This document shows positions 46,331-57,472 of a stretch of DNA of 64,000 nucleotides, piece by piece (position 1 is the stretch's first letter; every line of letters begins with the position of its first letter). Source of the DNA: Eudromia elegans. Its lineage: Eukaryota; Chordata; Aves; Tinamiformes; Tinamidae. Made by a program: the position numbers and the translations under genes. The stretch lies in the NCBI GenBank assembly GCA_003342815.1, contig PTEX01000311.1, forward strand, positions 308,027 through 372,026. The letters are read 5' to 3'. The notes under the pieces were generated by a model. The model was not told where the DNA came from. It did no database searches and was given only the letters and a program-made list of their open reading frames with translations.

Positions 46331-48589
46331 TTTGAATGAGTGTAAATATTCCTTAAGAATGCTAAAATGCCCCCCGGCGTCTCGGGATTATGTTCGTTTA
46401 TACCGATTCCTTCGCCTTTGCCCCTCTTCTCCCACCACCCCCGTTTATTTATTTATTTTTCCCGTTGGTTTCCGCAGTCCTCGCTTGGCTCCGGGAAGCT
46501 GGGACGGTGCCTGGACGTGCGGTCCAGCAACCCTCGGAGTGTTTGTGCCACGGCCGCGGTGCTCGGAGAGCAGGTATGAAGACACAGGAGCCCAGTGGGC
46601 CTTCCTGAGCGGGAGGGACCCTCGCAGCATTCGCAGTAACGTAATGGTTTTATTTTCCTGTGGTAATTTCTGTGCTCTGATCGTTTCTCAGCCCACCAGA
46701 TTCAACCGTCTTAGTAATATGCGCTGAGATGTTCTGTGCCAAATATTAATATCGGCATTATTACAGCGTCAGCGCTTCTCCGGGGTTAGCAGATATATTG
46801 TTTTCATTATATAAATCTAATCCCCGCACTACTTCTGCTTTCCAGTTTAATTAATCCACTGTCGCACCAACGTTGGCAAGAAAAAAAAAAAAATCTGTTG
46901 CTATTTATAGAATGGCGTCATCTTTTAGTACATAAATAAACGGGATTTGGGATATTACAAACCGCTGCAAGCTGGAAGGAAAAATTTGAAAGAAAAAAAT
47001 AGTAATTGAGGTCCACGTTAGAATTTGTAGTCCCCCGTTAAGGCCTTTAGCTCTGCGGAGGGGCGTTCGCTGGCGCCGCAGCCGCTCGGGTTGACCCCAT
47101 GCCGTGGCCGTAGCTCCGTATGGAAGGGGTGACCCAAGAGACAGGGAGCACGGGGGCGTTGAAAGCCTGGGCTCGTGCCAGAGGGCTGGGCTTGGCTGGT
47201 GGCATCTCTGCAGGCTGGTTTGTGGGCTGGAGCTGCTCCACGCGTGTGCCGGGGGTGACCTCGGGCCCCTCCGTCCCCCTCTCCACCTCCCTGGATCCCC
47301 AGGAGGCTGCAGGTCGAGGCCGTGGTCACGTCTTGCTGCCAGCCCCCGTTCCACCTCAGCCTGGACCTCCTCCCTGCGCAGGTCCCGCCGAGTTAAACCC
47401 TGTCGTGGAGTGTTTACGGTGGTTTTTGCCCCGTGCGTGGTTTGTGTTTGTTGACGCTGCATTTCATCTGCCGCTTGTCACTGAGTTATTTATTTATTCA
47501 GTTATTAAAACTTCTTGTTGCAGTTGGGCAAAAAGCTTTTGTGGAGGGATTTTACTGAGACCTTCTAGGAAATCCAGGTACCCTGGATTGATACCTGGTA
47601 CCTGGATACTCTTATTCCCTACGGACTCCGTCGGAGAGCTCTAATAGATGAGCGAGGCACAGCATCCCTCTGTAAATTCACATCGGATCTTTCTTAGCTT
47701 CATGTATTTACCCTTATGTGGAATCATTCTTTTTTAAAAACTTTAATTTCTGTGACTTCGCTCCAGATATTGCTTATTTCTTTGTATTTCCTGCAGACCT
47801 TTTCCCAGACTTGATGCTGTATCTGCCATACGCAGTGTCCTCGGCACCGGGTGGGTCCGAACGGTGCCGTTATTGTACCAGAAACTGGTAGTTTAGTAAT
47901 CCGATATTTGAGTTCCTTTAGTGCTCTTCAGGGCAGCACAAATGAGAGCTAATGTGGTTGCTTGGCTACTGGGCCTTTAAGAATCAAGAAATTTGGAGAA
48001 AACCCAGTGGTTTTGTGCAGATGATAAAGTGTTGAACTCGGTTCATCCTATAACCTTGCTTTGCAGTGGCCAGGGGGTCCTTTAAAACAAGATTAATTTT
48101 TGTTCAATATACGAGTATATGGCAAACCTCTTTCAAATATGGGGTTAAAACAAACAATTGTGTGTTTACATATGCAAAATAAAAAAAAAATCAATTACAT
48201 TCTTACAACAAATACATACGTTAGCAGTCCTGTTGAAGAACGTGCCTATGGCACACACCCGTGCTTTTTCCATGTTTAATACCCCAGCTGTTTTACAATT
48301 CCACATTTTTCTTCAAAATCCTGAGGGTGGGTAAGCCCTGGTTCTGCACAAAAGCCACTGAAGAGACTTTGATTTAACTCAAAAGTGCTCAGGAGCAAGA
48401 AGCTGCCATCAAGTGTCTTCAGCCAGTAGATTTCAATTTGTATTTAATTATTGCATAACTTAAACACTGGCCAGGAGAATTTTTAAAGCATTTTTTTCTT
48501 TCAATTTGGCTTAAAAAAAGCAAAAAAAAGACTCCTCCTGGATGGAGATCTTGTATCTCAAGTTTCAGGCCGAAGTAAACTTTTACAGC
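46331..48589. other. Mixed sequence, no gene recognised
   Basis: GC-richer at 46370-46620 and 47040-47460, where stop-poor frames on both strands reach 185 codons. AT-rich elsewhere. A local palindromic GGTACC-rich cluster lies at 47575-47605. Confidence 0.5.
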
Positions 48590-48930
48590 CAAGTTGTAAA
48601 ATAGCAGTTTATGAGACAAACTCTGCCAAAACTTTAACTATGACTGTGCCAATGTGCCATTATAATAATCCAACAATAATCATGGTCCATTATATTAAAT
48701 CACTCACACAGACAAAGGCTGCTAACCTTTCCAAGTGGGAAAAAAATGTTCCTTTCAAATCGGGGATAAATTCCAACTGAGAAGACCAAATGCTCCAGCC
48801 TTTAAGTAGTGAATACATTTACTTCTCCCCAGGGCTCAAATAACCCAACATTTGGTAAATGTTTAACAAGGAGGAATTCTCCCTCCCATTTGCCCTTTTC
48901 TCATATACACTAGATTAACAAATTTAGTTT
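48590..48930. other. AT-rich candidate conserved non-coding element
   Basis: Complex sequence with CCATTATAATAATCCAACAA near 48657 and TTAAATCACTCACACAGACA near 48694. No repeat or long open frame. Confidence 0.28.
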
Positions 48931-51649
48931 AACAAGATGATCTGTGTTACCCCCTGGTATCCCTCAATTAGATCCTTCCTCCCCTTACTGGCGTACCCTC
49001 CTCTTCCATTTGCCCGATAAGAGAGCCCGAGGTGGCAGAATTTGTGCCTTCCCCCGGCCCTGCCTCTTGCACAGCCAAGTCTCTCGTGCAAAAAAAAAGT
49101 GGGTTTTGCCCGGACCCTTCTGCTCTTGCCCTTTTCTGGTTGATTTGGGGTTTTCCAAGGGGCTCTCCTTGCTGCTGCAGCTCTTTGCAGCCACCCAGCG
49201 CCCCCGGGCGCGCCTCGCTGCACCCCTGCAGCCCGAGCAGGCAGGCACCCATCCGGCCTAGGAATCTCGTGTTTAGTCCTGGATAAATGAACGTTGCCAG
49301 GGACGGGCTCGGCAGCAGCAGGACATGCCCACCTCGAAGGTGACGCGGCAGCATCCCGGCGAGCATCCCTGGGAGAATTCTCCCTAGCGCTGCCCATTCC
49401 CTCTGCCGGCCTCCCAGGAGGAGGTGGGGGGCTGAAAATGAGTAGTTGTAAATGCCTGGGAAAAATAACTCGTACAAGAGCCGTGTGCGTTCGTTTATGG
49501 AGTTACAAAAGCACAAAATGGTGTTTTGCATGCTTGGCAGATCGTTTTGACTTTGGGGGCTAATACGACAAAATGAGGTCAGATCCCCGTGCTCCCCATG
49601 CTTCCAGGCCCAGGCATCTCGGGAGGCTTCTCTTTTGCAACCTGCATCGCCGGTGCTGGGAATGGCTCGTGTTTCCCAGGCTGTCCTTTCCGCTCCGGGC
49701 TGGTCGGGATGTGCCCTTGGTTTGGATCCAAGCAGTGCTCGATCCTGCAGAGCGCTGGAATGGGGCTGCGCATCCTGCGGCTCCGGCAAGGTGCTCGAGA
49801 CCCTGTGAATCCTTCCCCGTTTGAGTAGTGGTGTCATGAGAGGGACCCCCATCTCTCGGGGTCCATCTGCCAAACAGAAACCCAGCGAGGCCAAAGCAGC
49901 TCCGGGCAGCCGAGCGTTTCGATGCCGCCTCGGGCGCGAGCGGGGCCGGGAACACGGGTCTGTAAAGTGGAAGTTTTCCAGTGTCATTTGAGAGCGATCC
50001 TTTCCTTGACGTGTGACCAGATGCCAGAGAATTTGATGCAAGCTTTTGCTTTGCAATGGAGGCCATAAAAACATCAAGAAATTCCTTTTTTGGTTGCAAG
50101 AGAGCAGGGTATCTGGCTTGAGGGGTGAACCTGTTCCATCTTTGCCTGTTTTTTACTGAATCTGCTTTTAGGTATAGGTTCAAAAATAATATCTTCCTCT
50201 AGCTGCTTGCAAAGCATCAGTAAAAGGCTGACCCTTCAACAGAACATTTTTGGGGTGGAATTAGAAGCGACTTCTCTGCATTTCTCAGTGGAAGGGCATT
50301 CAAAACTGTCCACTTTTCTCTTGCTATACTGTGAAAGTCCCGTAGAAGTGGGTTGCTTTTTCTTTCCCATTTTGATGCTGATTTTGGTACAAAAATGCCT
50401 GTATTTTAGGCAGGGTTCGTTGCTAGCGGCACGTTGCCCCGTGACTGTGCAGACTGCGTGAGATGCAACTTGCTCATGGGGATGTGGGAGGCTGCCTGGG
50501 AATGGGGTCCGTCCTGTGTGCGGATCCGAACGCTTTTACACAGCTCTATTTTTGGCTCCTTTTGCAGAAATGAAACTGTCTGATTAAGTAACACATAGGA
50601 AAGGGATTTCGGTCCAAGTCGGAATCATCGAGCCATTCATATTTAAAAAAAAAAAAAAGGAATCTGTGCCGCTGACTCCGTTTCTGTGTTAGTTTGCCCC
50701 CGGAGGGACACTCAGAACTTAATACGAATTACATGTGAATTTGCAGTGTATGAGTGGTGTAGACACCCTGGTGCTGAACAAAAGCTGCCTGAATTTTCCC
50801 TGGCTTGGAAGGTGGATTTAGTCTACTTTAGGCCTCAGCGAGTATTTCCTCAGTGAGGTCCAATTAACTAATTAGCTGATTTAACTAATCCTGCCTTGCA
50901 ATTAATTTGGATTGCTTTCCTTGTTGTCTCTAGAGAGGCGAAAGTGCTTGTTTCCAGTGGCAGCCCTGGGAAGTCCTGGGAAGACTCCCCTCTTGGAGCT
51001 GGAGTTGTGTATATTCCCTTCTTTCCATCCCCTTTGGAGGCCTGTATGTCAGAGTAGGGAACAAAGAGCTCCTGCTTGTGTCTCATCTAGACTTGTCATC
51101 CTGTCGGTGAGCGTATTTATGGCCCAAAGTCACTGCCAGAGCCAAGACCTGCCCTTCAGGTACCTCTGCCCTTCAGGTACCTCTGCCCTTTTGCCTGAGC
51201 ACCTGAGGCTCCTCATTTCCAGTCATCCCACAAGGTATGGGCGACGTCTCGAGGTGCTCTGCAAATTACTCGGCTTATGTGCTGGATGTGCAGCTAAATT
51301 CTCTGGCATTCGGGCAATTCCCATGCAGTCCAAGTCAGAAGGTTGTGTTTCGTCAGTAAACTTGGTGCAATATCGTCAGTGAAATCTCGGGCTAGAGTAG
51401 GGAAGGAAGAAGCACCTGCATGGAATGGATGTGCTGCGGTGGTCTGACCTCCGATGGATTTTAGATTTTGAAGCTATCTCTGATTTGCTAGCATGTTTTG
51501 GGGTTTTTTTTCTTCTTTTCCATGGGGTGGCACTGGAAAAGGGTAAATACAAGGAGTATCATTAAGTGGAGAAACCAAAAGGCATGGCTTCTGAGGAGAA
51601 ATTGGAAGAATTACCTTTCTTTTTTTCCCCCTCACCTCCAAGGGACTCT
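48931..51649. other. Sequence with the longest non-repeat open frame; no gene recognised
   Basis: A minus frame runs 50077-48968 (ATG at 50074, 368 codons), overlapped by a second minus frame of 207 codons (50183-49560) and several plus frames. Neither has a signal peptide, membrane segment or family motif I recognise. The tandem duplication at 51151-51190 is also here. Confidence 0.45.
51151..51190. repeat. 17-bp tandem duplication
   Basis: GCCCTTCAGGTACCTCT occurs twice back to back plus a six-base partial third copy; no divergence between copies. Confidence 0.95.
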
Positions 51650-51958
51650 GTTTTCAATAGATATAGATATCTTCCAGTATTTTAAAAATAGTCAGATGAG
51701 GAATCTGTTTTCCAAACTTGTGTCCAGGGCCAAAAGTGCAGCAAGAAAAATCCAGATTAGACCCTGGGAAAAAGCCTCCAGAAATGATAGTAGCAAAGAA
51801 CTAGAATAGATTGCCTGGTGGGGCTGCGAAGCTTCCACTATTGGAGCTCGTTGGAAACAGGTTAGAAAATCCTTTATCAGGGAGGAATGCAACCAAATCG
51901 ATCCTGCTTTGAGGACGGTTTTGGGAGGGGGGTGTTGGAAGGCTCTCGAGGTCCCTCG
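51650..51958 (+). mobile_element. Ancient CR1 LINE 3'-end relic
   Basis: On the plus strand this stretch follows the end of CR1 ORF2 and its 3' UTR in order. A segment like the 'FKYLKG..EEGNLFS' coding region is at about 51660-51720. Then come a GCAGCAAG-type segment (51738-51747), AGATTAGACCCTGGGAAAAA (51754-51773), AGAATAGATTGCCTGG (51803-51818), GGTTAGAAAATC (51860-51871), TATCAGGGA, ATCCTGCTTTGAGG (51901-51914) and CTCGAGGTCCCT (51945-51956), which precedes the octamer tail in intact copies. The terminal octamers are eroded and the reading frame is broken. Divergence is much higher than in the minus-strand copy at 35543-37440, so this insertion is far older. The match is from memory of CR1 3' consensus sequences, not an alignment. 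Confidence 0.72.
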
Positions 51959-54449
51959 GAGACGTGATCCTGGTGGGGAGCGACGGGTGCGATATCCGGA
52001 GGCAGCAGGTGCCCATGGAGACGCTCAAGCTGTCGTCGGAGGCATCGCGGGCGGCTGCTTTGGAGTTATCATGGGAGCTTTGGAGCCGCTCGAGGACTTC
52101 CTCGGCTTGGGCTGGTACGTGGAACATCTGGAGGAGATTTGCAGGCGTGACACGGGACCCACCAGAGAGCCGGCCCTTCTGGAGGAGCAGCTGGCAGCCC
52201 CGGGGGATGTCCCCGGGGTACCTGCGATGGCTCCAGGTCTGGCACCTGAGCCAGCCCCTCCGCCAGGAAACACCGGCGACCTTTGATTCGATGCAGCCAA
52301 AGCCTTCAGCTGCCACGCTGCTCTTTCCATTCTAAAAACTGATATAACCCGACGTTGAATCCAACTCTTGAATAGATCGTGTGCTTCCCCTTGTAAAATT
52401 ACAGTTGGGGCAATCGCAGTACTCTTGCATAATTCCCTCTTTTGGCCAGAACTGCTTTCCGAATGTATTGCTGCTCTGTATGCATCTTCCATTGACAACT
52501 ATATCATAAAGGTACAAGGTACATTTGTATTAGACCTGGGCAACGTTCTCGCCCTGTCCCTGGTTTTTCTTCTGCAAATTTAGGTTGAATTTAGTTTTGG
52601 TATTTCTAGAGCAAATATTCTGGTGGTTTGTGGTGAATCGCCTGGCTCGTCTGCTCGGTGGGGGCGTGATGGGCTCCTCTGGAAAGGACATCTTCCAATA
52701 GGCAAAGGGATAACGCGGTGGGTTTTCCTGTGTTAACAGCAAAAATGTCCAGGACACTGTGGGGTTTTTTTGTTTGTTTGTTTGTTTTTGAGTTTTGGGG
52801 TTGTTGCAGGGTGCAGCTCTTTTGTACCCACTTAAAAATGGAGCCCATTGTGAGGTCTGACCTTCTCTGAATACCTCAAGGGGAGGTGTCAAAAGCCAGG
52901 GACCACCTTCAAAAAGCCGAGGTCCTGAAGCTCCTTGGAGCGAGATACAGCACAGCGACCTAGGTAAGCTCTTCTCCTTCCCTGCCCTGTCTCCTCCATG
53001 AAAAGAGGGGAAGAAAGGAAGTTGCTTAGTGGTTCCCCTCTGTCAAGGGTTGGAAGTGATGATGTCCAGTAGCTGCTGACTGCTTTAGACCACCGCCAGT
53101 AACTAGGGGAAGGAACTGGAGTGCTCCAGCTGAAGCTGAAAACAGACAATGACACCCCCCCTCTCTCATGAATAGTTTTGGTCCTCACTGTAGATTAGTC
53201 ATCTTGTGAGATGATGTAGAAATGTTCCTTATTATCACAGCTTTATTGCCTACCTCTGTACATCTGTTCCAAAATTAATTTCAAAACGGCCAGGCATTTC
53301 AATAATCCGGTGTGCCTGGGAATTTTCCTATTGTTCCTGCTGCATTAAAATCTGGGTGGAAAGCTGGTACTTTTAAATTTACCATTGCACAGACCGTACA
53401 ACATCTGGGTAGCTTTGCTCTGTTGCTTTCCCTGTTCCTTTAAATTTAGGCTGAAGTTATGATGTGCATGAAAGGCTAAAGACCTTGTGCGTGGCAGGTG
53501 TTATTTCAAGCTGACAAAAATGCGCCGTAATATGTTCGTTTTGCTTTGATAGGGCCTTTTTGCAAAATACATAAAGCGCAACTTCGAGTCTTGGCAAAGG
53601 AGTTGTGTTTTAAATCGGGCAAATGGAGGAGCTTCTGGACTGGGAGAAATTACCAGTGAACTTATATGTGTATGTGGGGGGCATTTATATATATTTGTAT
53701 AAAAGCATCTCCACGGAATAGCTCCCTGGGAGGTTATCTATTTATTACTCCTCTAGATTAATCCTTCATCTCCTCCCTGTTGATGCACACTGATGCGCCT
53801 TCGGTGAGAGGACAGGGGCTTGGGGACAGCTTATTTTTTGCTTTTCCTTTTTGCTTTTGTTTTTACACAGGCTGCATTAAAAGCTCCCTGGAAAGTTTGG
53901 TGTTTGCCCTTGGCTGAACTTCCCCATCCACAAATAGGAGGAAGGTTGCAACCGCGGCGTTCGCCCATCCCATGGGTGATCCAGCTCGCGTCTTCAGGGG
54001 GGAAAATAGATTTCTGTCTTACAGACCGCACCCCTAAAAGTGCTTAAGGAACCTGTGGGGTTTTCTGTATTGTTGCTCATTTGTAGCAAGAGAAAGAAGG
54101 GATTTTGGAGAAGAAAGCCGGGCACGTGCGTCTGTGAGCGCACGTCGCTGAATCCCACCTAAAGGGCTCCTCCTTAATCCGGCCCCGCAGACTCCGCAGC
54201 GCAGCGGCGTTTCTCTATCTACATTGAAAGAACTTCTCCTTAAAACAGTGATTTTTGTCCCAGTTAAGGACTTTTTAAGGCCGACACGCGTTCCACACAA
54301 GGAGAGTTTTTGCTGGGTGTCGTGGCTGCAGTAGTGGAACTTCACCCGTGGAAGTGCCCCGGTGTGCTCCTGTGGTTAGTCCACCCCACAGGCACGGGGT
54401 GATGGATGGGGCTGCTCTCGGCTCCCAACTTACAGCTCTGTGGAGAAGG
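51959..54449. other. Mixed sequence, no gene recognised
   Basis: Right flank of the ancient CR1. Includes the (GTTT)n repeat and AT-rich DNA at 53210-53760. Frames up to 157 codons (52498-52025 minus) are unrecognised. Confidence 0.5.
52765..52790. repeat. (GTTT)n microsatellite
   Basis: A T-run followed by four GTTT units. Confidence 0.85.
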
Positions 54450-55060
54450 TGATTTTACATCGAATTCTAATTTCATCCACAAGGGCTTTAGCCCTTATAT
54501 AATTAAAATACCTCCATCCTCCTCAAATTAGAAAAGCAAATTGTTACATAGCGTAAGTAGGTGCTTTTCCCTCTAATGACAGTCACTTAGATGATTTATG
54601 ACATACATTATTTTATATCAAAGTACAATGAAATAGGCATTACCAAAGGTAATCTCGGTAATGTCTGAAAAGGGATCTCAAACCTCAGTACAACAATGAA
54701 TGCAGTATTTAAAATGCAAAACCCAAAGACATTATTATGGTTTTGATTTCTTATGCCACAGCTTCTCCTGATCTGTTATATTAGGAGAGAAGTACAAAGG
54801 GTGTTTTGGATGTATTTCGCTAAGATAACAGACGGGGGAAAATGAAATATAAAGTCAGATTTTATGCAGAAATTGTTATCAAAGGGATGATAAAGTAAAA
54901 CTACATAATCGCGGGGAAAAGCAATTGATGAGGCGCAACCCGAAATATATGGAGCTCGTGGAATACGCTCGTTTCCAGCTCTTAAGCCCTTGCATTATTA
55001 AAATGCGTAATAAAATAAAACGCTAGGATAACGTATAAACAGATCAGGCTAAGGCGGCTT
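54450..55060. other. AT-rich candidate conserved non-coding element
   Basis: About 600 bp of complex AT-rich sequence, no microsatellite, no LINE/SINE signature and no long frame in either strand, between GC-rich flanks. Includes TATATAATTAAAATACC (54496-54512), a GATAACAG site, and TTGTTATCAAAGGGATGAT near 54873 (Sox/TCF-like ATCAAAG). With 21540-22085, one of the best candidates for ancient constraint. Confidence 0.32.
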
Positions 55061-56670
55061 CCTGAGCATGGTTATTCCCACGTCTCCACGCGTGCGATGA
55101 ACTCGCCCGTGCTCTGCCCGCCAGCCCCGCGGGCAGGGCCCGTGGCCGAGCAGTCCCCGCGTCCTCGGGGCGCTTGGTAGGTGGCAAACGCTGGCGGGTG
55201 ACGCTGCCTCGCAGCAAGGACAAATGGCCCCAAACAGGAGCAAATGGCCACGCGCTGGCCCTGCGGGCGCGGAGGCGCCTGCGGAGAGGTGCCACTCGGG
55301 AGCGTCCTTCCCGCGGGATCGTTGGAATTAGGATCGCTGTAGCCCCGTATTTTATTTATCACCCTGTGAGGTTGTGAGGGCTGTTTGTGCCTGAGGTTTT
55401 ATGAGACGGGTGCCAGAGTGCGGCTGGGCCGGGAGGCATAATCCTCATGGAAAAACTCCTGGGAATAAACGTGCCAGCCTTGCATGCGCTTGGAGAGCAA
55501 ACGGGCAGTGCGGAGGAGGGAGGGATGGAGAGGAAAGCCATCAAAAGGACAAGAGGGTTGGAAAACAGGACTTTATGGGAAAAGTTGGGGCTTCCTGACC
55601 TGTCTGGCTTGAAGGCCATGGGAGGCTCCAGCGAGGACTTGTGTTAAACACCAGAATGCAGCCTCGGAGGCTGTGGGATTTACAAACGGGATGAGTCCAT
55701 GTTTCGCGGTGAGTAACACTCCCTCCCGTGCAGACGCTGTCACCAAGTACTCCAGCATCGTCAGACGTGGCTTCTGCAAGGCGTCCCGCCTGGGACGCAG
55801 GGCTGGTTTGCTGCATTTTGGGTTGTTCTTTAGCGTAGGAGGAAATGCAATATTTCACAGAGCGGCACCTGCAACGAGGGTGTTCTTTTTTATCTGTAAC
55901 ACCCCAAAAAAGGAAAAAGATTTTGCGTTCCCACTCAGCTTTGGGGTAGCACAGGGGGTTATAGCTGGAGGAAGGAGAGCTGGACGTTGCAGCATGGTTT
56001 GTCAGTCCCTGTCTTGGCAGGTTTGGGGAGCAGGAGATTGATTTACCCAGCTGCAGGTGCCGAGATCCGATGCGGAGTGTGCCAAGGCGCTTCCAAGTCG
56101 GCGTGGGAGTCACTGGGTGCTTTCTGCATGCATTTCATATATATATATGTATATATTTATACGTACATATATATGAAATATATACATATATTTTTCACAG
56201 AGTTATGGGGTTATTTGGCCCCGCAAGATCCGAGGAAATTTGGTGCCTTTGCCTGCTGCAGGTGGCATCTGCTCCCACCGCAGGCGGGGGCTGCCGGGGC
56301 GCAGGGGATTTCGAGGAGAAATAATATGTGTCCTTGCTCCAACAAGATATAAAAATGTCCTTATGTGGAAAAAGTATATATTTTATTGAGGTGTGCTTCG
56401 TATTAGTGTCACATAAGACCTTGCTATCAGTATAACAATATGGAAGTGCACGTGTAATTTCTCTTCTGATCACATTAATACCAAACCGCTGTACACGGCA
56501 GTAATGTTAAACTAATGCGACAGCATAATACAAGTATAAAGTGATGTAAAACCCATTAATATTATAGAGTTATTCATCTTATGCAAAGGATGCTAGAGAA
56601 TAATTTGATTAAAATTCCCCGTCCTTCCCTCTGTTCTAGCGGAGCTACTTTGATCCAAAGATAAGGCGGA
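55061..56670. other. Mixed sequence, no gene recognised
   Basis: CpG-rich at 55080-55330, AT hairpin at 56132-56179, AT-rich at 56330-56620. A 190-codon minus frame (56113-55541) is unrecognised. Confidence 0.5.
56132..56179. repeat. AT-rich hairpin/microsatellite
   Basis: The left arm starts ATTTCATATATATA and the right arm ends TATATATGAAAT. The arms are complementary over about 16 bases around a short loop. The sequence is otherwise a TA/TG microsatellite extending to about 56193. Confidence 0.7.
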
Positions 56671-56699
56671 TGGGCCAGCTTAACGTTAGCTGGTGCCCA
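56671..56699. promoter_or_regulatory. 29-nt imperfect palindrome at CpG island edge
   Basis: The arms TGGGCCAGC and GCTGGTGCCCA pair, with a two-base bulge, around a centre containing the perfect palindrome TAACGTTA. It could be a dimeric transcription-factor site or only a local inverted repeat. Its function is unknown. Confidence 0.4.
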
Positions 56700-57080
56700 C
56701 GGAGCGACTTCTCGTTGCTGCCGCCGCTGCGGTGGGGAGTGTAAAGGGCACGGAAAACCTGAGCCCATCGCGCCGTAAATGTTTAAAGGCCGGACTCGCT
56801 CCTGGAACACGACAGCGGAGCGAAAGTTGGTGCGAAAGTTGCCTTTTTTCGCCGCGGATTTTTGGGTCCGGAGAGCGTCGTCGGCGCCTCCTTTAACTCT
56901 CTGCAAACTCGAGGCCTCTGCTTTGGTGGAGCAGGAGCCGTGTGCGATATCAGGGCGTGCGGCTCCCCGGTTCAATCGGCCCGTGCGAACAGACGGCGTG
57001 CAGAAAAGGCCGGGTTTCCCGTGAAAACGAAGGCAAAGCTGCAAGGCGGTGGGTTTCGGGCCCGGCTTCCCTTTTGTGGC
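56698..57080. promoter_or_regulatory. CpG island, candidate promoter
   Basis: About 41 CpG in about 385 bp, flanked by AT-rich DNA on both sides. Inside is a short near-duplication GAGCGAAAGTT/TGCGAAAGTT (about 56818-56840). At its left edge is a 29-nt imperfect palindrome (56671-56699) and an AGATAAGG GATA-type site (56659-56666). No coding exon is recognised. Confidence 0.58.
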
Positions 57081-57099
57081 TTTTGGTTGGGCGTCTTGT

Positions 57100-57453
57100 T
57101 TGTCGGGTTTTTATAAGAACATTATTGCTTTAAGAAAAAAATGGAAACCCTGAGAAATTACTCTCAGTCTAACGAGTTCTTTTCCACTGACTACAGACAT
57201 CATTAGGGGATGGCTATAGCCCGAGGCTGTGCATGAACTTTTTCTTCTAACTGTACACTTTATGTATAATTTAGCTTTCTTGCCTAAATTATTCAAGCAA
57301 ATAGTGAGTGAAAATAATGGAGTTCACTGAAACCTTCCAGAGTATTAAAATAAAACAGTTTTTTACGTTGATTTGAATTTTTAAGCTTTTTAATCATGGA
57401 TTTCAAATGGAATACGCATGTCTTCAGCTCTCTTCTGCTTGTCCCCCTGTGCC
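57100..57453. other. AT-rich candidate conserved non-coding block
   Basis: Starts where the CpG island at 56698-57080 ends. Complex AT-rich sequence with TTCTAACTGTACACTTTATG near 57245 and TTTTTAATCATGGATTTC near 57388. No long frame. Confidence 0.27.
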
Positions 57454-57472
57454 TTTTTTTTTTTTTTTTTTT
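57454..57472. repeat. Poly(T) tract, 19 nt
   Basis: Nineteen consecutive T at the right edge of an AT-rich block. Confidence 0.95.

Noticed and set aside
49560-50183. 207-codon minus-strand frame overlapping the 368-codon frame
   Set aside because: Two overlapping same-strand frames cannot both be coding in the usual way, and this one has no recognisable feature.
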